From NCBI RefSeq assembly GCF_015706575.1, contig NW_024037053.1, positions 4,092,001 through 4,156,000 on the forward strand: a stretch of DNA of 64,000 bases, given 5' to 3'. Position 1 is the first letter of the stretch. Each line of letters opens with the position of its first letter. The notes under the pieces are model-generated. The model had not been told where the DNA came from. It saw only the letters and a program-made list of their open reading frames with translations, and ran no database searches. Position numbers and translations under genes: made by a program. The stretch comes from Patiria miniata (Eukaryota; Echinodermata; Asteroidea; Valvatida; Asterinidae). Below are positions 48,739-59,824 of this stretch, in pieces.

Positions 48739-50369
48739 TTACAATTTATATCTTGCTTTTATTATCATGATGAAAAAGTCGTCTGAATCGATATTGTTGC
48801 TCACTCCGGCATAGTACTTCTCAAACTCAGCCAGCGTCACCTGAAAAGAAGCACAAAAAATGTCATCAGTGTTATAAAGAACGGTTTGTGCATGCATAGG
48901 ACGACCAATCACTTTGCTGCAATATCGGGTAAGTAACAAAAAACCAACGAAACCCAAATGTCGGGACTACTGTTTTAGTGAAGTTCTGCATATAGCACTT
49001 TCAAAATCTAGGATATGAAAGCCCAATTCACAAGCTTTATTTTAGTACAAGAATCATTCAAATCACTCATGTACTTTTCAAGTTACGGAATTTTAAACAC
49101 AACCACCGTTTTGAAGTTCTGTCCACGGATGACAAAAAAGGTGTGCGTTCTTTCACCAAATCGAAAACAATTCACTCATCCATATGTGATAAAGAAAATA
49201 AAGCAGGCACTGATAGCCTCGATTTCATTTCTGCCGGGCAGAGCATTTATATTATCATCCCAGCCAGTTGTATAGTCTTGTTTCAAGCAGGCATGTTCTC
49301 TGTACCTCTCCATCCCGACTTGCTTCATCCGGTTCGAAGTTGTTCAGAAACTCCGTCATCAGTTGCTCTTCAGTCTTTTTTCCGCTGATGAAGTCCGCTT
49401 CGGACTTGACGTCGTAAACTCCTTTCAAGTCGGCCACCGTCACTTTCTGGTCCCCAGTCTTATCGAGCTGTGCAAAGGCCTGCTTGATGATGTCCTTTCT
49501 GGCCGCGTTCAAGGGAGGCTGAAAATGTCAGAAAGAGCAGAGTCATTTCTGATCAATCGATTCTCGAATTGGTAGTCATTTTATTTCAAAAAATGTCACT
49601 GACTAATACGCCTTGCAAGCTTGGTCAACCCAAAGAGGCATAGAGCACAAGTATCAGACCTATGTGGACAAGCTGCGCAGGGCCTAGGCCAGGGATACAG
49701 GCTAATGAACCATCTATGCATGGATCACGCTGCACAGACTAGTTACTGAATGTGACTTTTAAGACGAAGCCTACCGTAAGAGCCTCCATTAGCTCATCAA
49801 TACTCAGTTTTCCTGAGCCGTCCTTGTCCAGCGTCTTGAAGAGGTCCACGATATCATTGAGAGGCATATCCACGCCAATGTCGCGGACTCCCGCCGCGAA
49901 CTCATACGTATCCAAAGAGCCACTCAGGTCCTTGTCCATCTGGCTGAACTTCCTGTACAAAGCACAATTAAAAAAGAAATGATACATTAAGCCCCGCCCC
50001 ATGACACTTTGACCTGTCACAGCATTGGTTAATATCCTACATGCGTGCGTGCACGCGCGCGCATGCGCGCGGAAGGATGTTCCCGATTCTGATACGGACG
50101 AAGAAAGTACAGAAAAAAAACCTTTTTAAAAAGGATGCTTTTATTCCTGCAAGTTAGATGGTCTGATTTTACTAATTTGCAACTTATGGTAGCAAGACTT
50201 GTCATTGATACTTCGCCACGCCCATTGAATGCAGTTTGACTTCAAATAAGCCATTTTGCATTGAATACCTCAAAAGGTTTGTGGAGAATGCGATTACAAT
50301 ATCATACCTCGTGAGCTGCTTCAGGCTGTTCACGTTCTTTGCCAGAAGTTGCTGCCTCAGTTTCTCCAT
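48739..50369 (-). CDS. Calcyphosin-like EF-hand protein, array copy D (184 aa)
   Basis: Exons 50369-50308 (62 bp), 49952-49775, 49518-49306, 48840-48739, phases 2, 0, 0, 184 residues. Start MEKLRQQLLAKNVNSLKQLT, end MIIKARYKL. EF loops: DKDLSGSLDTYE, DKDGSGKLSIDE, DKTGDQKVTVAD, DEASRDGEVTLAE. Loops 1 and 2 look fully competent. Loop 3 has Gln at the position-6 glycine and Asp at position 12, and loop 4 is the 13-residue family form. About two thirds identical by eye to copy E, with identical exon lengths and alignable introns, so the pair arose by recent duplication. Intron 3 carries a half copy of the GCGAGTAAAAA element (48908-49190). Intron 1 has a GC box (CCCCGCCC), an ATTGG and an alternating GC/GT tract. 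Confidence 0.93.
48908..49190. mobile_element. Half copy of the GCGAGTAAAAA foldback family, copy D intron 3
   Basis: Matches the left arm of 48193-48675: GAAGTTCTGCAT, then AATCTAGGATATGAAAGCCC, then ACAAGAATCATTCAAATCAC, then TCATGTACTTTTCAA. The right arm is gone. It is absent from the same intron of copy E, so it inserted after the D/E duplication. Confidence 0.8.
50041..50072. repeat. Alternating purine-pyrimidine tract, copy D intron 1
   Basis: A run of GTGCGTGCACGCGCGCGCAT then GCGCGCG. Strict purine-pyrimidine alternation with CG steps favours Z-DNA. The equivalent place in copy E intron 1 (about 56261-56285) has a broken version with GCGCGCG words. Confidence 0.7.
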
Positions 50370-50624
50370 CTTGGTGGTCTGGTCTCAAGACGTCGTTTAT
50401 TCTGTACGCTGTGGATGTTAAAATCCCAACTATGACGTTATCATGATCGAAGTGAGGGCCGCGTAAGGTAGTTGACTCCTAGTATGAAGTCTACGCGGTG
50501 TGAATACACGTACATATACATGCAGGTCGTCAGTTGATCCATTGATGAAAAAATTACAGTGCCTAAAATGGATGGCACATGGGAATTGAGTTTTCACAGC
50601 ACAATGTCCAGAAATATTTAAATG

Positions 50625-50815
50625 TTCAGAAAGACTGTTGTATCTTTGTTTGTGTACAAATTTTATGAAGAGACCAGTGCATTTTCAGCATAAGCTAACA
50701 AAACTGGAAATGTTTCTCAGTCCCAGATCATGTTCGCAATGACCGACATTCATTGAGATAATTAATAATAGGATGAAAACAGTGAGGTCAGGATGCAGCA
50801 TTCTTCCATGATTTT
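50625..50815. mobile_element. Short copy of the GTTGCA...GACGC MITE family, upstream of copy D
   Basis: Contains AACAAAACTGGAAATGTTTC, then TCAGTCCCAGATCATG, then CATTCATTGAGATAAT and GGTCAGGATGCAGCATTCTT. These match the right arm of the 57-58-kb copy. Confidence 0.7.
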
Positions 50816-50904
50816 ATATAATTGTCTGCCCTGCATGCGTCGGTTAATATTTCACACAACATTTTCTTTAAATAGGACAATAGACGAACACCTGCATACG
50901 CCTG

Positions 50905-51420
50905 ACTAACCTCGTTGCCATGGAAGCAATATCTATGGCATCGCTGGGCTGTTTACCATAAACAAGCTTCAATGGCAATATGTATTCTCCACACGGCCTT
51001 CATTCAAATAATTATACCATTCACCGTCTGTTACGCTGACACCACTGATCTCCAGTATAACAGAGATCAGTGGCTGACACCCGCACCGTATACCTGCGCA
51101 TCACCTAACTCTATGGATAGTCCCGCAAAAATGGTGTCACGGTCGATGGTCACAAACCTGCATGTTTGTACTGAGAATATAGTAACCCCCTGCACCAAAA
51201 ATGACAAGGCACAATCACATCACGCATGCATGAACATGGCAAACTCGTTGGCCTGCAACTTTCGAGATCATTTCGAGCTTGTTTTTTTTTTTTCAGGGCT
51301 TTCTTTTAATGGTCTTGTGCATGTATATAACAGACGATCGTTATTTTGGGGCCTACATAACCACCGAGTGGCGAAATTGGTACTTTTGTTACATGCAAGT
51401 AGCACAAGATAATGTTCCCT
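50905..51420. repeat. Repeat upstream of copy D with X-box-like motif
   Basis: Begins CTAACCTCGTTGCCATGGAA then GCAATATCTATGGCA and includes AACAAGCTTCAATGGCAAT. Copies at 52655-52885 and 59850-60130 share the order. GTTGCCATGGAAGC (50914-50927) differs from an ideal RFX X-box at two positions. The middle copy carries the same word at 52669-52682, and the last has GTTGCCATGAAAAC at 59859-59872. Whether this is a mobile element or duplicated promoter DNA is unclear. Confidence 0.6.
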
Positions 51421-52255
51421 AGAAATATGCACTTCGTGGGCCCTTAAAAAATGTACGCAGATTAAAATCGAATGCAAGATTTATTGGAACACAACTCAAA
51501 TACATCCAAACTGAGACTGTCACAAATTAAAAAAAAAGCTGTAATATTATTAAAATGATGGTTCCATCTTAACTTCGAAGGATATCTACATATTAAAGTT
51601 GGTATACACGTGCTTTTTCAAAATGTCGATTTTCTTTTCCTAACGAAATTTAAAGGAATAATGTCTTGTATCAAATAAATATGCTTGTTTGTTTTGTAGG
51701 CCTTTATACGGTTTTAAAAAGTGTTTTTTAATGGCGCAATCCAGTTCACAAATTGTGCACACTGTAATCAGAACGAATTAGGAGCGTCCCGCTCTTAATT
51801 CAAGAGTTGAACTTAATTAATTGATTACTTGTCGTGGGCCGATTTTTTTCGAAAGCTCTTAACTATATTATATGTTACGCTAGAAAATTATCAATTCAGT
51901 TTGAAAACTTTATTTTGCAAGGTGCCACACCCAAAATAAAAGCACGTATTCACCGACTTTGATTAATTTTGCTTTACAAACATACCATCCTCGCACAAAA
52001 ACACGATCAATAATTGTATACTTTGGCCAAAACTCAAGACTCAAGAGTGGCGGAGCTACGAAGTGAAGTTTAATACATGTACTTACATCAAGCTGTGCTA
52101 TAAGGTGTGGCTTGTCGATCTCAGCCGTCGTTAATAGTCGATTCACTGTGCACTCTCCGGATTTTATGAACATGCACACATGCAATCGTCGTGTTATAAA
52201 AAAAAAAAAAAAAAAAGTCGAGTATGGTTCGCTATATAGCTTTGAATGAGCGCTA

Positions 52256-52614
52256 AGGCCAAAAAAAAAAGTCTCCGGTTTCTGGTATGGAGCTTGCCCA
52301 AAAAGTGGTGCAGTGACGCTGCTTTTTTTTTTTTACCTGATTTTTTGCTTCAAATGTCGGCTGATGACTGCAAATGGTGCCCGACTAAACTTAGTGCAAA
52401 TATATGGGAGTCCAGAGAGGCCACATAAACCTTATTCTCGACAATAACCTAATCTAAAAACACGTTAAAATTGTGCAGCAGCAGGATTCCAGTGAGTTTG
52501 GCGGTTTTGAGACATCATCTTTCATTGAAAAAAAGAACTGTTTCATTTTGCCGACGCGCATGGCTACGGCAACGCACGCGCATACCAGAAACCGGAGACT
52601 TTTTGGGGGCTTTA
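52256..52614. mobile_element. MITE with AGTCTCCGGTTTCTGGTATG ends, second full copy
   Basis: Same termini as 18837-19205 with the interior in opposite orientation (AATGTCGGCTGATGACTGCA near the left, GCCGACGCGCATGGCTACGG near the right). About 359 bp. It sits between the end of the D block and the 52.66-kb repeat. Confidence 0.88.
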
Positions 52615-52919
52615 CGCTGTACATACATCATGCATGGATGGGGGCAGTCGCTGCGCTTGACTAACCTCGTTGCCATGGAAGCAATATCTCTGGCAACGCT
52701 GCACTGTTGCCCATAAACAAGCTTCAATGGCAATTTTTATTCTACACACTGGGCATACCTTATTAAAATATAGGCTAAACCATTCATCGTCTGTTCGAAT
52801 TTTAGTAATTTTTTCAGGGCTTCTTGTATTGGACTTGTGCATGCATGTAACAAATGGTCATTATTTTGAGGGCCTTGCCTTAATACCATGATGGTTTCCT
52901 TGCGATGGTGTCAATACGT

Positions 52920-53225
52920 TGTAAGTTTACAATGCCCCCCCCCCCGCCCACTTTTTCTTCCCCGAGTAAAAATGTTAGCCTTCAACAATGATTCTATTAC
53001 TCAGAATACATGTAGCTGATTCAATTACTCCAAACTCAAAACTTTAAAAGATGATCATTTGCTGAAATTGGTTTTAGTGGTCAGAAATTGCCTCAGATCA
53101 CACCACAGAAATTGCTTTTCTATAACTGCATGTCTCCTTAACTATATCCCCATTTACATTTAACTCCCCAAATTTGCATCCCCAACACTACGCCCTACCC
53201 GATCTATGATCGGGTAAATCAGCTT
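52920..53225. repeat. ATAGATCGGGT repeat, copy 3, opposite orientation
   Basis: Reads from a poly-C stretch through TGGTCAGAAATTGCCTCAGA, then AGAAATTGCTTTTCTATAAC, to GCCCTACCCGATCTATGATC. This is the reverse of 13985-14345. Confidence 0.75.
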
Positions 53226-53489
53226 GTAGTATATAAGCTATCCGGTTGCCATGACGACACAGACTTTCATTATGCCATCATGACTTACTGGCTGCGTTTC
53301 TAGCAATTATAGTCCCGACGTAAATCCCGTGATATATCAGATAATGTGATGGTTGTGTCTCAGATGATACCATGTGCAACATAAATGTTAAGGCACCCAT
53401 TTTGTGCACACATTCGTTACGTACATGTAAAAAAAAAACACACACACACACACGTGCATGGCGCCCAGTTGGAGCGTCATGGATGAATT

Positions 53490-53710
53490 AGCCTTTCGCC
53501 AAGGCCATCGTGGCTTTAACCGGCATTATTAGAGGGAGCGGCGAAGCTGCGACGTGCTAGCCTTTCGCCAAGGCCATCGTGACTTAACTTGCCGGCATTA
53601 GACAAAGCGGCTTCGCCACTCGAGAACTCCCCCTGCCCTCCCCTCCAATCGCTTCGTGATTTCGCAGCTTCGCCGCCTCAAGCCACGGTGGCCTTGGCGA
53701 AAGGCTATGG
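53490..53710. mobile_element. Foldback element with CCTTTCGCCAAGGCCA ends
   Basis: TAGCCTTTCGCCAAGGCCAT occurs twice on the left (about 53490 and 53560) and once inverted on the right (GGTGGCCTTGGCGAAAGGCTA region, about 53687-53707). The left end is therefore duplicated in tandem. The interior has GCGGCGAAGCTGCGA / TCGCAGCTTCGCCGC inverted words. Confidence 0.8.
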
Positions 53711-55301
53711 ATGAATGGGCATGTCATTATTTGTGATGCTTAATGGAGGAACCGGATAATACGAGGCTTTTTTTATAGTCTGCTGGAGCTCGTATATTAA
53801 CAGTGTTTGACTGTATAGATACAAGCATGGATTTTGGCACACGGCCCGAGTATGTCATGAGAAAGATTTTTCGCTATTGGGACATCGCAGATTTGTCCTT
53901 TGAAAAAAATATATAGGTAGAATAACAAGCAATGGCAGCCATTTTGAAAATATCGACAATTACTCTTTATTACTATATACGTATATTTTTTCATATAAAA
54001 TGAAGTGGATTAACTGCGTAGCACTGAAGAAAAGTATAAGTAATTAGCAGTGCTCACCGGGAATTATTCTGGCTAAATATTCCGCCTGACGGGGCCTTCA
54101 TCAGAGCTGGACTGACATACAATGTATAGCCAAATTATCTTTCTCATGAAACCATGCGCGCAATGCCAAGCTTGTGTCAGGAAAGGTACAACTCCTCCAA
54201 ATATTTCACTTATCTGACCCACTTTTTATTGCAGTTTATAAGCTATCCGGTTGCCATGACGACACAGACTTTATTGTGCCAGGAATTAGTGGCTGTGTTT
54301 TCCCAATTATAAACCCGACTTAAACTAATATTCCGCCATCCGGATGAGTGACGTTACAATCCCAGCTATAAATTCACAAAATATGAACTACGAGTTTTGA
54401 ATTGAATTGAAGGTGACGAGGTGGGGTTTTTTTTGGGGGGGGCAGCATGCGTCGTATTTTAACCAATCACGCACCCTATAACATGAATATTTATCACGCT
54501 GTGTGGATGGAAGACACTTACGTTCTCGCAGCGTTTTCCCTTCAATTAAACTTATCCCAACCAACACAAATATTCCATAAAAAGTGGACAGATGTTTCGA
54601 ACCACATATCTTGCGATTCATTCCACTATCCACTAGGCCAGCTCGACGAAAGCCGATCTTTGAAATGCTTTAATGTACATGCATGTCTGAGTGATAGCAA
54701 TAGTGTGACGTCATTGTTATTTTCTTATGAACATCGAACTAGCTGAATAATCATGATCCATTGACGACGCGTGCTGCAAATAAATACACCGCTGACGGGT
54801 CTTTAACGAACAAAACGAACGCGCGAAGACATAGTTGTCACTACTTCGGATCACTTTATTTCAAAGACTGGCCCAAGTCAAGACCATTAAGCTTGACTTC
54901 AAATTACAATTACATATTGTCACCAGAAATAATATTGGTTTAAATTTCAATTGATTGTTGCAACTTACCTCAGATCTCGTATTCAATCGATCAAATTGCC
55001 GACATGATGTCTATTTTATTTCCTCCATGATCGGATTGTGATAACAATATATTCCCCGGATCGACAACACTGCAGTAAATTTATTTCCTAAAAGATACTC
55101 TAGGTAAATTTAAAAGGATAATTTATGCAGGATTTCACCTGGCAGAGAAAAGTACATGCTTTATTCGGAGAATAACACGCTCCAATCTGGAAAAAAAAAT
55201 TGTTTGAGAAGAGGTGAACCGTGACGCAAAACAACTGTTGTAAATTGTGGATTTTTTTCTTTTAAGGACATACTTTATCAAGCCTTAACTGTGATTCGAA
55301 A

Positions 55302-56738
55302 TTACAATTTATAACTGTTTCTCATCATCAGGCTGAAATGCTCGTCTGAATCGTAGCCACTGCTTACTCCGGCATAGTACTTCTCAAACTCAGCCAGCGT
55401 CACCTGAAAAGAAACCAAAATATAGTCAATATTAGGCCTCAGTATCTTTTTGCACGAGACGTCGACGACCAATGCACTTTCATGCATTAACGGTTCATTG
55501 TGTACGAATGGGAGAATAATATAAACATGTTCAAGTCAGCTTATTGATAAACAAAAAAACAAGCCCTGATAGCCTCGATTTCACATCTGGCAGGTATGAA
55601 TTTTATATCATCAGCCCAGCCAGTGTAGTCTTGTTTCAAGCAGGCATGTTCTCGTACCTTTCCATCCCGACTGGCTTCATCCGGTTCGAAGCTGTTCAGA
55701 AACTCCGTCATCAGTTGCTCTTCAGTCTTCGCACCGCTGGTGAAGTCCGGGTGGCATCTGACGTTGTAGATTCCCTTCAAGTCGGCCACTGTCACAATCT
55801 CATCTCCCGTCTTATCGAACTTTGCAAAGGCCTGCTTGATGATGTCCTTTCTGGTCGCGTTCAAGGGAGGCTGAAAATTTCAGAAAGAGCAGATGCAAAG
55901 TCATTTCTGATTAATCGATTCTGAATTGTTTTTTTGTTTATTTTGAATCACTAAAAAAAAATGTCACTGTGTAATTTAGCCTCCTTACCGCAAGAGTCTC
56001 CAGGAACTCGTCAATACTCAGGGTTCCTGAGCCGTCTTTGTCCAGTGTACCGAAGATGTTTTTGATTTCATCCTGTGACATATCCACGCCCATATCGCGA
56101 ACACCTTTCACGAACTCCTCCTGATTCAATGAGCCGCTCCGGTCGTCGTCCATGATACGAAACTTTCTGTACATGTACAATACAATGTCAATGATTCATT
56201 AAGTCCCGCCCCATGACGCTTTGAGCAGTCAGAGCATTGGTTATTCTCTGGCGTGTGCACAAACGCGCGCGTATGACGCGCGCGGCTGGAACATTATCCG
56301 GTTCGTTAGCAAAAACGTCATACACGCGCGCGCCACGGATTACTAGCGCCCATTGGATAAACACTCACGTTGCTTTAGCTTCCGGTTCTTAATCGCAAGT
56401 GGGCGTGGTTTAAACTGAACCGACATTAAACTAACGAACCGGGCACATGCAAGTTCCCCACTTGGCGCGGATTATAGTCATTGTTGCATGGATGCCTCTT
56501 TAGAAAAGAGGTTTTTATTCCTTTAAGATGAAACTATGTTACCTATTAGGTCTGACATTATACTAATTTGCAACTTATTTTAACACGTGATGTCTCTAAC
56601 CCTTAGCCACGCCCATATTAAATTTTGCAGTGAATACTTCGGAATGTTGTGTGGAGAATCAATTGGGCCTTCATACCTCCCTAACCGCTTGAAGCTGTTC
56701 ACGTTCCTTTCCAGAAGTTTCTGTCTTAGTTGCTCCAT
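55302..56738 (-). CDS. Calcyphosin-like EF-hand protein, array copy E (184 aa)
   Basis: Exons 56738-56677 (62 bp), 56166-55989, 55870-55658, 55403-55302, phases 2, 0, 0, 184 residues. Start MEQLRQKLLERNVNSFKRLG, end MMRNSYKL. EF loops: DDDRSGSLNQEE, DKDGSGTLSIDE, DKTGDEIVTVAD, DEASRDGKVTLAE. The first EF-hand is preceded by KFRIMDDD, close to VFRIMDDD of human CAPSL. Loop 3 has Glu at the position-6 glycine, paralleling Gln in copy D, so the change probably predates their duplication. The gene is compact, with introns of about 250-510 bp. The final exon motif EKYYAGVSSGYDSDEHF is typical of the family. Confidence 0.94.
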
Positions 56739-57149
56739 TTTGCTGGAATAGTCTCAAGGCGCCGTGTATTCTGCAAATTGTGGATGTAAAATCGATACAA
56801 CTTTATTATGATCAAATTAAGGGCTGCGCAAGGCCGTGTTAAACTTTGTTCTCGTACAAAGTCTAGGCCTGTTACGGGGTGAATGATTTCGGATTATTCC
56901 TACACACAGGTACATCGAAAAACGTCTGATGATAGTTTTACGGTGGCCCATCGATGAACAAAATGACAGGATAAATCCATAATTCCGCAACTGCTATCCT
57001 CTTGAAATTTTAATCACTCCAAATAGCCAACAAAATTAATCATTTTGTCGTGGTATAGGTAGAAACCAGGCTTGCCTCCGATGGATAACGCATATAGTTG
57101 AGTTTTCTCAGCACAATGTCCAGAAACGTTTATGGAAAGAATGTTGCAG

Positions 57150-58500
57150 CCTAACGCCACTTTTTTTCATCATAATCATCTCAAAGAAGGTCAGTCATTG
57201 CAAAAATGTTGAACAGACACGAATCTGGGGCTGAGAAACATTTCCGATTTTGTTAAGGAAATACTTTGAAAATGTTCTTGACTCTCCATAGACTGTGTAC
57301 CCAACCGCTAAAGTAGCGTCTGGATACTACATTCTTTCCACGATGGGAAACAAAAAAAAGTATTTCCTAACAAAATTGGAAATGTTTCTCAGTCCTAGAT
57401 TCATGTCTTATCATTTTTGCAATGGCTGACCTCAGAGTTGTAACGAGTCACTGATTTTTGTGACTCGAGTCGAGTCGAGTCATTTTAAAGAAGTGACTCG
57501 AGTCGAGTCGAGTCATTAGGTCAACAAGGTCGAGTCGAGTCGAGTCGAGTCACAGAATGTGGTCGAGTCGAGTCGAGTCGAGTCAAGTACTTAGCTCGAG
57601 TCAATTCGAGTCACAAATATTTGAACACTAAATTACAATAAAAAGCAACAAACACAAGAGAGAAAGAATACAAGGCACCAGTCTATTACGGAAATCCAAA
57701 GACATGAAGTATGCTGTATGGTACCCAACCAACAGTTTCCATTGCTAGCTCACGTCACAGATAAGAAGATGTGAAACTTCGGTCTTATAACTGGTTTGGC
57801 TTCGGGTCTAGATTTTGTTGTTCGCTGATCGCTGACAACGTTAAAACCTAATTGCATTATACAAAACTGTTCTGATTATTTAAAGGTGGGCCCGTCCGTA
57901 TCCATTTTTTTGTGTGAAATCGGGACATGAATTTAGCCAGCGTTCCACCAAGGACTTCAAAATCGCCCGAAACCAATGATGAAACCACGGATTGAGAAAT
58001 GCGTTTTAAGTCTGGTTCCGGGTTTAGCATTACATGCTATAGAACCACAAGGTGGGAGTCCGCGACACGGTGTATGTTTGTTGTTTCATTATGGAGGAAG
58101 GAAACAGACTGCCGCTGTATATAAACGTACATTATTCGCGAACATTAACGTGACGTGAACAAAAACTGGCAACGCGAACGGCGCAGCGTAAGTCGTTGCA
58201 AATATTTTTCGCAAGTAAGTTTTGCTTTTATTTTGGGACTCGAGTCTTATTAGCCTTCCTCGAGTCGAGTCGAGTCATTCTGATGAGGGACTCGAGTCGA
58301 GTCGAGTCATTTGCTCGCAGTGACTCGAGTCGAGTCGAGTCATTTACCCGTCAGGACTCGAGTCGAGTCGAGTCGCCAAAAAATGTGACTCGAGTCGGAC
58401 TCGAGTCGAGTCATTGACTCGAGTCATTACAACTCTGGCTGACCTTCATTGAGATGATATATGAAGAAAAAAGTGGCGTCAGGTTGCAACATTTTCCCCC
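57150..58500. mobile_element. GTTGCA...GACGC inverted-repeat element, interrupted by the hAT insertion
   Basis: Left arm: GAATGTTGCAGCCTAACGCC, then CATCTCAAAGAAGGTCAGTC, then ATTTCCGATTTTGTTAAGGA. Right arm: TATTTCCTAACAAAATTGGA, then TTTTTGCAATGGCTGACC, then (after the insertion) TTCATTGAGATGATATATG, then GTGGCGTCAGGTTGCAACAT. Removing the hAT element restores a roughly 340-bp foldback. Relatives are at 45476-45720 and 50625-50815. Confidence 0.78.
57433..58437. mobile_element. Non-autonomous hAT-type DNA transposon, 1005 bp, with exact 8-bp target duplication
   Basis: Flanked by GCTGACCT at 57425-57432 and 58438-58445, an exact 8-bp target-site duplication. Termini are CAGAGTTGTAA and TTACAACTCTG. 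Both subterminal regions are packed with CGAGT units (ACTCGAGTCGAGTCGAGTCA and variants) for about 180-220 bp, the sort of short motif hAT transposases bind. The 600-bp middle has no transposase. It lies inside an arm of the older inverted-repeat element at 57150-58500, upstream of copy E. The intact target duplication suggests a young insertion. Confidence 0.93.
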
Positions 58501-59788
58501 CAACTTTACCTTTTTTCCACACCACTATTCTCTAATCAGTAACTACAATTATTATTAGGTTATATTATAGCACCAAAGAATATCTTTTCTCAGTATTGGC
58601 GTCGCTACGAAGTATAGTTTAACGGAAATATACTTACACTTACAGCAAGCGACGCAAAAAGGCGTGGCTTTCAGAATAGCGATTTGCCGTCGTACAAAGT
58701 GGATTCACTGTGTGCTCTCTACTTTTATCATAACTAGTGCTGGGCCCATTGAAAATGTGCCTGTTCGGAAGGGGCAGAGAACTGCTCATACAACTCACAC
58801 GATTCAATTGTGTTATAGCTTTACCATTATTTACTACGGATGGCTGGCTTTGAATGAGCGAAAAGACCCCTCACTGGCGCGGTATTTCTAATCCAGACAG
58901 ACTTATTATTTTTATGCAAAGCGAATTTCAGGGTAACCGTTATCATCAACCTCGTCCCCAGGATGTCGAGCTGTACGAGCCCACCACTACCTGCTCTCTC
59001 ACCCTGGTATTGGATCATTTGCATGTGCAAGATTTTTGAACAATGCAAATGAGGAATAATCTGGTGCCTGCCTATGCGTTACATTATAGCGTTTGTTTTC
59101 TATGCGGTGTCTGGGGTAAAAACAGCATTATTAGTGGCGCCGTGAGTTATGAAAACACGATTTATTTCATTCAAATGTTACAATCTGGCTCGCCAATATG
59201 CAGTATCACATTTCATATTAATATGAGCAAACTGGAAAAGAAAGGAGTATTTTTGAGAAGGCGTGGACGTTAAAATAACAATTGACACGTGAAAACACGT
59301 AATGCACGTTGGAAATAACAACACCAACTACACGATATAAATCCATTACTAGCAAATTGCGGTATCGAATCAGGATACAGGAAGAAAGTTTCCTATTCAG
59401 GGCTTACTATTGGAAACGAGGTTGGAAATAAAGTAAGCACTGGGGACAAGGTTGCGTTATCATCTACATGTATTTAGAGAGCTAGAGTTCATCGTCCGAT
59501 TACACGTCATCGAAAAAGACAACTTTCAACTGACCAATCCAAAACCCAGTAACTTCACCTGTAGAGGGCGCGGTACAGTGCGAATATGCCTTGTATTTTT
59601 GAATTACCCTTTGCATTATTTATCAAAATTGCATATTTAATTATGAAACATAAACAATCATGGATCTGAGTAACAAGCACCAGCAAAAATTGAGGTTTTA
59701 ATAAAGGACAAAACTCGTTTATTCTTAAAAGCCTTTTTATCCCCGTTTTGCGGCACCCAAGTGAATGGTAACGCCAGTTCAGTATAGG

Positions 59789-59824
59789 CCATAGAGCTAT
59801 ATTAAATTTAATATAGCTCTATGG
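59789..59824. repeat. Perfect 36-bp palindrome
   Basis: Arm CCATAGAGCTATATTAAA and its exact complement with no spacer, flanked on both sides by TATAGGCC. Perfect spacerless palindromes of this size are unstable, so it may be recent. Confidence 0.95.

Larger units (their letters stand above)
47325..52250. repeat. Segmental duplication, block carrying copy D
   Basis: Collinear with the block at 53876-58870. Shared anchors outside the exons: CAAATATTTCAC with CAGTTTATAAGC (47511-47555 / 54197-54244), TCACTACTTCGGATCACTTT (47809 / 54838), ATATATTCCCCGGATCGACA (48012 / 55048), and intron stretches such as TTGTTTCAAGCAGGCATGTT (49279 / 55631). Anchors on the promoter side are GTCCAGAAA and CGGAGCTACGAAGT (52052, compare 58606). 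Confidence 0.75.
53876..58870. repeat. Segmental duplication, block carrying copy E
   Basis: Partner of 47325-52250 (anchors given there). It differs by a 1005-bp hAT insertion (57433-58437) and lacks the foldback element found at 48193-48675. Beyond it, 59850-60130 and 60380-60560 match 50905-51420 and 51450-52010, suggesting that the duplication was longer or occurred in two steps. Confidence 0.7.
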
